A stretch of 64,000 bases of DNA, taken from DATFXM01 sp035315885. Lineage in GTDB: Bacteria; Acidobacteriota; Blastocatellia; UBA7656. Under the pieces are notes generated by a model that saw only the letters and a list, made by a program, of their open reading frames with translations, ran no database searches and had not been told where the DNA came from. This document shows positions 18,468-25,618 of the stretch, piece after piece (the stretch's first letter is position 1; each line of letters begins with the position of its first letter). A program made the translations under genes and the position numbers. The stretch lies in contig DATFXM010000060.1 of assembly GCA_035315885.1 (NCBI GenBank), positions 37,622 through 101,621 of the forward strand. Direction: 5' to 3'.

Positions 18468-19052
18468 ATGGTTAGGGATCCGGTGATAATTGTTTCGGGG
18501 CTGCCGCGATCAGGCACATCGATGATGATGAAGATGCTCGCGGCCGGCGGCCTCGAACCTCTGACCGACAACATTCGAACAGCCGATGAGGACAATCCAA
18601 AAGGCTATTTCGAGTTCGAACGAGTCAAGCAGATCGAGACCGACAATGCGTGGCTGGATGACGCGCACGGCAAAGTCGTAAAACTCATTTCGGCGCTGTT
18701 GAGGCATCTTCCGCCGGCCTACAACTACAAGATCATTTTCATGCGCCGAAGCATGGCTGAGATTCTTGCGTCGCAGCGTCAGATGCTGGTGCGTCGTGGA
18801 GAGCCGGCCGATAAAGTTCCCGATGACAAGATGGCGGCAATGTTTGAGAAGCACCTGTCGCAAGTAGAATCATGGCTCGCCGAACAAAAGAATATCGAGA
18901 CGCTGTACGTCCGGTACAACGATGTTTTGAACGATCCGAGGTCCGAGGCTCAGCGAATCGGCGGCTTCCTCCAGGGGAGAGTCGAGGTCGAGCCAATGGT
19001 GGAAGTCGTGGACCGAGCCCTCTACCGCCAGCGACAAGGCGACCACAAGTAG
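18468..19052 (+). CDS. Sulfotransferase-like protein
   Basis: 194 residues. 'IIVSGLPRSGTSMMMKML' near the N-terminus is the 5'-phosphosulfate-binding loop of PAPS-dependent sulfotransferases, and 'YKIIFMRRSMAEILASQRQML' is the 3'-phosphate-binding region with the Arg/Ser pair. 'LYVRYNDVLNDP' matches the later family segment. It would move a sulfuryl group from PAPS to an acceptor; the acceptor is unknown. It is shorter than many relatives (250-300 residues) but appears complete. GAAAGATGAACGCTA precedes the ATG, so the ribosome-binding site is weak. Confidence 0.8.
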   Translation: MVRDPVIIVSGLPRSGTSMMMKMLAAGGLEPLTDNIRTADEDNPKGYFEFERVKQIETDNAWLDDAHGKVVKLISALLRHLPPAYNYKIIFMRRSMAEILASQRQMLVRRGEPADKVPDDKMAAMFEKHLSQVESWLAEQKNIETLYVRYNDVLNDPRSEAQRIGGFLQGRVEVEPMVEVVDRALYRQRQGDHK

Positions 19053-19178
19053 GTGCCACAAATGCGCTGGAGTGTGCGGGAATTTTCACTTGCGTGCTCG
19101 AAGAAAAAGCTTGATCGGGTTAGCGATCACGTGGTTTCATTAGTGCATTCCTTTGAGTTTGCGTCACTGGAGGCATAG

Positions 19179-19688
19179 ATGGCCAAAGCACGTCGCAGTT
19201 TGCTTTTCATGCTTTCGGCCGTCCTGTTTGCGGCCGCCTCGATTCTTACCCCTCTAACCCCGTCGGCAAGCTCCCAGACAGTCTTCGAGCTGACCGGCGA
19301 GTGGATCATGGTGTCGACGCCGATAAACGGACAGATCTTCTCGCGAGGAGGAAACTCGCTCGGCTTTCCCGATCGCGACATGGTATTTACCCAGCAGGGT
19401 GACATCCGAACCGGAGTTGTGCTCCGTGAGGATGCAGGACCAAACGTGCGACCGCTGGGTGTTTGGCGGGTCAACGGGAAGCATTTGAGCGCGACTTTTG
19501 AGTTGTGGTGTCCGGACCCTTCGACTTCGTGCGGTTCGGTCATTATGAGGGGCGAGTTTGTGAATCCCGACACGGTAAGAGGCACGATGACCGTGTTCTT
19601 CGACACTCCCGATCCCGGGCGTCCCACGGGTCTCGACACCTGGGTCTTCCAATACACGGGGAACCGGGTAGTACCCGGTACAAACTGA
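19179..19688 (+). CDS. Secreted protein of unknown function, paralogue 1
   Basis: 169 residues with a signal peptide (MAKARRSLLFMLSAVLFAAAS, then cleavage before SSQTVFELTG). The mature part is predicted to be beta-rich and shares a pattern with the next gene: 'F-E-L-W/P-C', then 'SCGSV', a 'G-x-V/M...GT' strand and a C-terminal 'GNRV'/'GDRV'. Two cysteines (in 'WCPDPSTSCGS') may form a disulfide. I do not recognise the family. Its stop TGA overlaps the ATG of the next gene by one base, so the two are translationally coupled. Confidence 0.7.
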   Translation: MAKARRSLLFMLSAVLFAAASILTPLTPSASSQTVFELTGEWIMVSTPINGQIFSRGGNSLGFPDRDMVFTQQGDIRTGVVLREDAGPNVRPLGVWRVNGKHLSATFELWCPDPSTSCGSVIMRGEFVNPDTVRGTMTVFFDTPDPGRPTGLDTWVFQYTGNRVVPGTN

Positions 19689-20143
19689 TGCAGCACAGTC
19701 TTCGCTTTTTGGTGGTAGTCGTGTTGTTTGCCGCGCTGGCGGTGCCCGCGTTGGCAGACAAGAGAATCGAAGGACGCTGGATGGTGAATGTCACGATTCC
19801 AGTTGGGCCTGACACGAACACCAGGCAAACTCTCGCATTGAATTTTGAAGTCGGCCCGATGGGAGACAGCCTTCACGGGCGGATCGTGGTGACGGACGAC
19901 GGGGGCCGAACCTATGGAGCGGTGTACCGACAAGTCGGCAAGAAATTCTCGATCACGTTTGAACTGCCGTGCGAGGGAAGCGGAGACAACTCGTGTGGGT
20001 CGGTAGTGCTGAAGGGCAAAGTCAAAAGCGGCGGAGTGAGGATCAAAGGCTCTGCCATCGTGATGTGGGACTCAGAGAATACCCAAAATCCCGCGTTGTT
20101 TGACACGTCAAATGGTTCCTTCTCCGGCGACAGAGTGCAGTGA
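19688..20143 (+). CDS. Secreted protein of unknown function, paralogue 2
   Basis: 151 residues with a clear signal peptide (LRFLVVVVLFAALAVPALA). It is a diverged tandem duplicate of the preceding gene: both have 'FEL.C......SCGSV' and finish with 'G(N/D)RV'. The mature domain resembles a small beta-barrel or lipocalin-like fold only by general pattern. ATG 19688 overlaps the previous stop (TGATG). The stop TGA at 20141-20143 lies inside a word repeat. Function unknown. Confidence 0.7.
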   Translation: MQHSLRFLVVVVLFAALAVPALADKRIEGRWMVNVTIPVGPDTNTRQTLALNFEVGPMGDSLHGRIVVTDDGGRTYGAVYRQVGKKFSITFELPCEGSGDNSCGSVVLKGKVKSGGVRIKGSAIVMWDSENTQNPALFDTSNGSFSGDRVQ

Positions 20144-20200
20144 GTTTTGAGTGTCACGACAAGATGGGTTGATACTCAGCACTCAGAAGTCAGCACTCTC
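20141..20200. repeat. Inverted 'tgagtgtcac'/'actcagcactcag' words
   Basis: Short word repeats overlap the stop codon of the upstream gene and face complementary words before the convergent BNR gene. Confidence 0.6.
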
Positions 20201-20213
20201 GCGGAGTTGACCA

Positions 20214-23200
20214 TCATTTTCCGATTCGCGACACCACGATCGGCATCTCTAACTTCTTTGCCATCTCGTTCAGAGACACCAGCTCAGTGTTGAGCAGCTT
20301 TTTCAGCTCACTCTCATAACCGTCCAGTTCTTGCTTCTGTTCAGCGAATACCTCGCGAACTCCTTGTGTCGGAACACCATCGCTGTCGGTGGTCGCGTCG
20401 TACAGTGACGACATTCGTGAATACAATTTCGCGCCGCCCTTCATCGCGAGAATGTCGTACACAACTTCCGCCTTCGGATTGTGGATTTTCGCCTCCAGCT
20501 CATCCAGCCGCTTGATCAACTCTGTGGAAGCGGTCATCAGCGACTCGGCCGTGGCAGACTCCTTCAAAAGCTCGTTACGAGTCGCCAATTGCTGCTTCAC
20601 CGATCTCAGCTCCCGCACGTCGCGAGTCATCCGCGAGATTTCATTCCGAATAGAAATCGCGAGTCCGAATTGTGCCTTCAAATCCGCTTCAGACATCGAT
20701 ACTCGAGGATCCGGCAAGACCTTCATTTGTGTCGAAGCCGTCTGGCCATCCACCGTCAACTTCAAAGTGTAAACACCCGGGAGTGCAAGCGGACCGACCA
20801 CCGGATTGCCCGCATCCAGCTTTGCGTTCTGAACTAGCTGGGCTCCGGCGTAGCTCAGGTCCCACGACCCCATGTTCACACCCGCTTCCTTGGGAAGCGC
20901 TGCCTTCTTCGCGGCCACTTCAGCCTCGTTGGTGTTGTCGCCGACGCCCGGCGGCGTCACCGGCTTGCTGCTGAGACTCCTCACCACGTTGCCTTGCGAA
21001 TCCAGAATGTCCACGACAACGTCGCCTTTCGGAGCCGCTTTCAGCCAATAGTAAAACGATGCTCGCGCCGGTGGATTCTCACCCGCCCACTTGTCGGGAG
21101 GACCGGCCCCGATTCGCCAACGAATTGCATCCGGCGTGCTGAGCATGTGCACTGAAGAGGCTGTGATATTTGGAGACAGCTCACGAATGACCGAGAGATG
21201 ATCGAAGGTCCAGATCGATCGTCCCATCGTCGCAAGCACGAGGCTGTTGTCCTTAACTATCAGATCGTGTACTGCGACGGTCGGAAGGTTGAGCCTCAGT
21301 GCTGTCCAGGATGACCCTCCATCCATTGAGTACATCACCCCGCGTTCGGTTCCCAGGTACATAATATCCGAGCGCACAGGATCCACCCTGACCGAGTGAA
21401 GGTAGACATCCTGCGGCAACGCGTTATCCAGCCGCCGCCACGTCGCACCATAGTCGGTGGTTTTGAACAGATAAGGATGCATGTTATCCAGGCGGTGAGC
21501 GTCTACAACCACCCATGCGGTGCCTCGATCGGTGCGTGACGGCTCGATGATCGAAACGGTACCCCATTCCGGAAACCCGGTCATCGCAGCGGTGACATTC
21601 TTCCATGTCTTGCCGTCGTCCCGCGTGACGTGCACCAGACCGTCATCGCTGCCAACCCAGATCACGCCCTTCTCGACCGGCGACTCGGCGATGGCAAATA
21701 TGGTGCAGTAGGTCTCTACACCGGTGTTATCCCCGGTAATCGGACCTCCCGCCCATTTCTGTTTGGACTTGTCGTTGCGAGTCAGATCCGGGCTGATTGC
21801 GGCCCACGTCTGTCCTCCGTCTTCAGTCCTGAACAATACGTTGCCGCCGTGATAAATCACCTTCGGGTTGAAAGGCGAGATGGCAATGGGAGCAGTCCAT
21901 TGAAAACGGTATTTCATGTCTTCGCCGCCGTGACCCGATGGATCTTCGGGGTAGACGCCCACGTTGCGCGATTGCCGGGTTCGATGATCGTATTTGGAGA
22001 TGTATCCTCCGTACTCTCCGGCGTAGACGATGTTCGGGTCCGAAGTGTCGGACACAACGTGCCCTGCTTCTCCTCCACCTACTCCCCACCAGTCAGTGTT
22101 GCGGATTCCGCCGTTTCTGAGACTGTTGCTTGGGCCTTGCGCAGTTCCGATGTCCTGCATCGCACCCGCAACGTGAAATGGCGTTCGATTATCGGCCGAG
22201 ACGTGATAGAACTGACCGAACGGCAAAGCCGGCGCATACCAGCTCTCTCCTCCATCTACCGACAGGTTCACCCCGCCATCGTCGGCGCCAATCATTCGTT
22301 TTGGGTTCTTCGGATCGATCCACAGATCGTGATTGTCGCCGTGCGCGATGCCGCTCACGATGTTGAAGGTCTTGCCGCCATCGATGCTTTTCAGCATGGG
22401 AACCTGCGGGCACCAGAGTTCGTCGGGGTTGGCCGGATTCACGGTGATCGTAGAGTAGTACCACGCGCGTTGCCTGAGCAGACGATTGGCGCTTAAGCGA
22501 GACCAGGTGTCGCCCCCGTCGTCGGAGCGAAACATGCCTCCTTCATCGGCTTCGATCAGGGCGTAGACACGCCGTCCGTCGGAGGGAGCTACGGCAACTC
22601 CGATCTTCCCCCAGATCCCCGAAGGCAGACCTTTTTCCGTAAGTTGCTTCCAGCTGTCTCCGCCGTCGCGAGAAATGTAAAGGCCGCTGCCGGGTCCGCC
22701 GCTCTGCAAGTCCCACGGGAATCGCCGCGCCTGCCACAGTCCCGCAAAAACGATGTTCGGATTTGAGGGATCGATTGCGACGTCCGAGGCGCCGGTATTC
22801 TCGTCTTTTTTCAGGACCTGTTCCCAGGTTCGGCCGCCGTTGCGAGTACGGTAGACGCCGCGCTGGGTGTTGGGTCCGAAGGCGTGGCCGAGCACTGCCG
22901 CGAATGCGATGTCCGGGTCTCGTGGATGTACGACCACGGTTCCGATCTGACCCTCTTGCTTCCAGACGTGCGTCCACGTTTTGCCCGCGTCCATGGATTT
23001 ATAGATGCCGTTTCCGGCGGCGACATTGCCGCGAATATTCGCCTCGCCCGAGCCGACATAGACGACGTTCGGATCTGAGGGAGCGATTGCAATGGAGCCG
23101 CACGAGGAAATGGGCTGATCGTCGAATACCGGTTTCCAGGTGAGACCAGCGTCGGTCGACTTCCAGACTCCGCTTGCCGCTCCCGCTGCGTAATAGACAT

Positions 23201-23555
23201 TCGGGTCGCCCGGGACTCCGGTCGCTCGATCCACGCGTCCGCCCCACGCCGGACCGAGTAGTCTGAACTTGAGGCCCTTGAGCTGTTGAGGGCCCTTTTG
23301 TTCGGCTTGTTCGTCGTTTTGCGCGGACTGATCAGGTTTCTGGGTCACCTGTTCGGGCTTTCGCGCTGGGGGTCCGGTCTTTTGCTCGGCTTGAGCCGAG
23401 TCTCGAGAATCGCTTGACGTGCGGAAGCTGTCTACACCACTGAAGGACTGATGGGCTCCCAACGCACCCGCGACGGTCTGAGTTTGGGTCCAGGTCATGC
23501 AGGCGGTCAGGAAGACAATCGTGAACGATGAGCAGAGTCGGTGTCTTGTTCGCAT
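20214..23555 (-). CDS. Large secreted BNR/VPS10-type beta-propeller protein
   Basis: 1113 residues. A signal peptide (LCSSFTIVFLTACMTWTQTQTVAGA) is followed by a Gln/Lys/Pro-rich linker and then by repeated BNR/Asp-box motifs of the type SxDxGxTW: 'KSTDAGLTWKP', 'KSMDAGKTWTH', 'RTRNGGRTWEQ', 'ISRDGGDSWKQ', 'RSDDGGDTWSR', 'RTEDGGQTWAA', 'VTRDDGKTWKN'. These form two large beta-propellers like sortilin/VPS10 or glycoside hydrolase 74-type exosialidase-like proteins. The last 280 residues are different, ending in a helical, coiled-coil-like segment. Such proteins are abundant in Acidobacteriota and often called 'glycosyl hydrolase', but no catalytic residues can be assigned here. It probably works outside the cell or in the periplasm. 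Confidence 0.85.
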   Translation of the reverse strand: MRTRHRLCSSFTIVFLTACMTWTQTQTVAGALGAHQSFSGVDSFRTSSDSRDSAQAEQKTGPPARKPEQVTQKPDQSAQNDEQAEQKGPQQLKGLKFRLLGPAWGGRVDRATGVPGDPNVYYAAGAASGVWKSTDAGLTWKPVFDDQPISSCGSIAIAPSDPNVVYVGSGEANIRGNVAAGNGIYKSMDAGKTWTHVWKQEGQIGTVVVHPRDPDIAFAAVLGHAFGPNTQRGVYRTRNGGRTWEQVLKKDENTGASDVAIDPSNPNIVFAGLWQARRFPWDLQSGGPGSGLYISRDGGDSWKQLTEKGLPSGIWGKIGVAVAPSDGRRVYALIEADEGGMFRSDDGGDTWSRLSANRLLRQRAWYYSTITVNPANPDELWCPQVPMLKSIDGGKTFNIVSGIAHGDNHDLWIDPKNPKRMIGADDGGVNLSVDGGESWYAPALPFGQFYHVSADNRTPFHVAGAMQDIGTAQGPSNSLRNGGIRNTDWWGVGGGEAGHVVSDTSDPNIVYAGEYGGYISKYDHRTRQSRNVGVYPEDPSGHGGEDMKYRFQWTAPIAISPFNPKVIYHGGNVLFRTEDGGQTWAAISPDLTRNDKSKQKWAGGPITGDNTGVETYCTIFAIAESPVEKGVIWVGSDDGLVHVTRDDGKTWKNVTAAMTGFPEWGTVSIIEPSRTDRGTAWVVVDAHRLDNMHPYLFKTTDYGATWRRLDNALPQDVYLHSVRVDPVRSDIMYLGTERGVMYSMDGGSSWTALRLNLPTVAVHDLIVKDNSLVLATMGRSIWTFDHLSVIRELSPNITASSVHMLSTPDAIRWRIGAGPPDKWAGENPPARASFYYWLKAAPKGDVVVDILDSQGNVVRSLSSKPVTPPGVGDNTNEAEVAAKKAALPKEAGVNMGSWDLSYAGAQLVQNAKLDAGNPVVGPLALPGVYTLKLTVDGQTASTQMKVLPDPRVSMSEADLKAQFGLAISIRNEISRMTRDVRELRSVKQQLATRNELLKESATAESLMTASTELIKRLDELEAKIHNPKAEVVYDILAMKGGAKLYSRMSSLYDATTDSDGVPTQGVREVFAEQKQELDGYESELKKLLNTELVSLNEMAKKLEMPIVVSRIGK

Positions 23556-23656
23556 AGTGTACCGGCCGTGACTGGCGAATAACTTATCAGATTCCTGACA
23601 GTGAAATTGTCGTTCGTGATGTTAGTTCGCAGACTGAAAGTTAACAAGGGGAGGTA

Positions 23657-23780
23657 GGGATAGGTTTAGGGTTTCGGGTTCGTTAGATGGAGACTCGAAA
23701 GACGCCTAATGTGAGATAGAGTCATACTGAATCTAACGAACCCGAAATCCTAAACCCGAAACCTACTGCCTACTGCCTCA
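23657..23780. repeat. Composite dispersed repeat element, copy 1
   Basis: 'ggtttagggtttcgggttcg' arms flank a core (23687-23733) of 47 bp that is identical, in reverse orientation, to 61906-61952. The outer ends carry 'ctactgcctactgcc' words. It lies between the divergent BNR and ABC-transporter genes. Confidence 0.85.
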
Positions 23781-23792
23781 GTACTCAGAACT

Positions 23793-24767
23793 TTGATTTA
23801 CCCGAGCGTGCTCCCTACAATCTCGGGCGTGACGTCTATCCCGTCAGAACAGGTGGCAATCGCAATTGCCGATCTCACGAAACGCTACGGGCACGTCGTC
23901 TCTCGAAAAAAGATCACCGCCGTAAAGAACCTGAAGCTGGAAGTCCGCAAAGGAGAGATCTTTGGTTTCCTCGGACTGAACGGCGCAGGCAAGACCACCA
24001 CAATTCGCATCCTGCTGGACCTGATTCGGCCGACCGCGGGCGCCGCTTCGATATTCGGTCGGAATTGTCAGAGCAATGGACTCGAAGCTCGCTCATTGAT
24101 CGGATATTTGCCCGGAGAGATGGGGGTTTACGCAGATCTCACCGGGCGGCGGCTTCTTGATCTTCTCGCCGGTCTCGGTCCGCACGCGATCGATCCGAGC
24201 TATCGCGGCGAGTTACAGGAACGGCTAGAACTGACGGACAAGGATCTGAATCGAAGGTTGCGAGAGTACAGCACCGGCATGAAGCGCAAGCTCGGCTTGA
24301 TTCAGGCGTTTCAGACTGACCCGCCTCTGCTGATTCTCGACGAGCCCACTGAAGGGCTCGATCCGCTGGTGCAGGATTCGTTTTATCAACTGCTCCACGA
24401 CCTACGCGAACGCGGCCGGACGGTATTCATGTCGTCGCACGTGCTCTCCGAAGTGGAACGCGTCTGCGAAAGGATCGGGGTGATTCGTCAGGGCGAGCTG
24501 GTGTTGCTGTCGACGGTCGAAGACATAAGACGGATGGCGCCACGGCGTGTCCGGGTTTTGTTCTCTCGTGCTGCAGCAGACACGCCGAAGTTGCCCAACG
24601 GCCACGAGCTGATCAGCGCAACAGAGCGCGAGTGGAACTTGCGCGTGCAAGGCGCGCTTGGGCCTTTGTTGGCGCTGCTTGATGGCCACGAGGTGAGCGA
24701 TATTGAAATCCAGGAGCCGAAACTCGAAGACGTGCTGATCAGGTACTACCGCGAGGGACGCGCATGA
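23793..24767 (+). CDS. ABC transporter ATP-binding protein
   Basis: 324 residues. Walker A 'GLNGAGKTTT', signature 'YSTGMKRKLG' (in place of LSGGQ), Walker B 'LLILDEPTEGLDPL' and the switch His in 'FMSSHVLSEVERV' are all present. The C-terminal extension of about 90 residues is typical of drug- or antibiotic-export type ATPases (CcmA/NatA-like). It energises the permease encoded next, whose start overlaps its stop. The frame opens at TTG 23793; GTG 23829 (VTSIPSEQ) is a reasonable alternative start and no ribosome-binding site decides the matter. Substrate unknown. Confidence 0.88.
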   Translation: MIYPSVLPTISGVTSIPSEQVAIAIADLTKRYGHVVSRKKITAVKNLKLEVRKGEIFGFLGLNGAGKTTTIRILLDLIRPTAGAASIFGRNCQSNGLEARSLIGYLPGEMGVYADLTGRRLLDLLAGLGPHAIDPSYRGELQERLELTDKDLNRRLREYSTGMKRKLGLIQAFQTDPPLLILDEPTEGLDPLVQDSFYQLLHDLRERGRTVFMSSHVLSEVERVCERIGVIRQGELVLLSTVEDIRRMAPRRVRVLFSRAAADTPKLPNGHELISATEREWNLRVQGALGPLLALLDGHEVSDIEIQEPKLEDVLIRYYREGRA

Positions 24768-25576
24768 GGGCCTGCTGGTTTCTGTTTGCCCATACGATGA
24801 GACGAATACGCACGCTCCTTGCGGCGAGCGGGGTTGTGCTTTCCGTATTTCAGATCTTCTTGATCGTAGTGGCTAGGTCAATCCACACGTCACGCGCGTT
24901 CGATCAAATCAACGCGCTGATTCCGCCCTTTATCAGGGCGCTGGCAGGGCCTTCGCTGCTGGCGTTCATGTCTTTTGGCGGCATCGTGTCACTCGGATAT
25001 TTCCACGTATCGGTCATGAGCGCGCTGATAGCGTTCTCGATTTCGCTTGGTACTACGCACAGCTCGGAGGTCGAGATCGGGTTCATTGATTTGATTCTGT
25101 CGCGGCCGATGGCGCGGCATTGGGTGATAACGCGGACGATTGCGATTGTGATTTTTTGCACCGCACTGCTGCTTGGAATGATGATGGCGGGCACGTGGAT
25201 TGGGTTGAAGACTTTGGCGCCCGAGGGCGCGGAATGGCCCAGCGTGAGACTGGTGAGTTCGCTTGCAGCGAATCTGGGGTTATTGATGTTGTGCTGGGGC
25301 GGAGTAGCGGTGGCGATTGGGTCGTTGTCGCGGCGCCGCGGTGCGGCTGGGGCAGTTACCGGGCTGATCGCGTTTGCGACGTTTCTTCTGGACTACGTTG
25401 CGCGCGCGTGGGAGCCGGCGCAGTCGGTGGGATGGGTTTCGCCTTTCCGGTACTACAATCCGTTGGACCTGGTGAGCGGCAAAGCGATTCCGATAAAGAA
25501 CGTGCTGGTGCTGACTGGAATAGCGGTCGCGGGTTCGATCTTCGGCTACATCGCGTTCTCGCGAAAAGACACATAG
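24764..25576 (+). CDS. ABC transporter permease
   Basis: 270 residues with about six membrane helices and little sequence identity to named families; the pattern fits the ABC-2 type permeases that pair with CcmA-like ATPases. 'LILSRPMARHWVITRTIAI' in the first cytoplasmic half is the elbow motif common in these permeases. The ATG overlaps the ATPase stop by four bases (ATGA), so the two are co-translated. Probably exports a small molecule or lipid. Confidence 0.82.
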   Translation: MRACWFLFAHTMRRIRTLLAASGVVLSVFQIFLIVVARSIHTSRAFDQINALIPPFIRALAGPSLLAFMSFGGIVSLGYFHVSVMSALIAFSISLGTTHSSEVEIGFIDLILSRPMARHWVITRTIAIVIFCTALLLGMMMAGTWIGLKTLAPEGAEWPSVRLVSSLAANLGLLMLCWGGVAVAIGSLSRRRGAAGAVTGLIAFATFLLDYVARAWEPAQSVGWVSPFRYYNPLDLVSGKAIPIKNVLVLTGIAVAGSIFGYIAFSRKDT

Positions 25577-25617
25577 GGAGTGCTGAGGGCTGAGTGCTGA
25601 GTGGCACTCAGCTCTCC
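25577..25617. terminator. Convergent-gene stem-loop of 'ctgagtg' words
   Basis: 'gctgagtgctgagtggcactcagc' can fold on itself between the permease and polA stops. It could terminate both transcripts; the T-tract is weak. Confidence 0.4.
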
Positions 25618-25618
25618 C

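Noticed and set aside
22811..23200. Overlapping frames within the BNR gene on both strands.
   Set aside because: They are shadows of the 1113-residue frame, which has clear repeated motifs.
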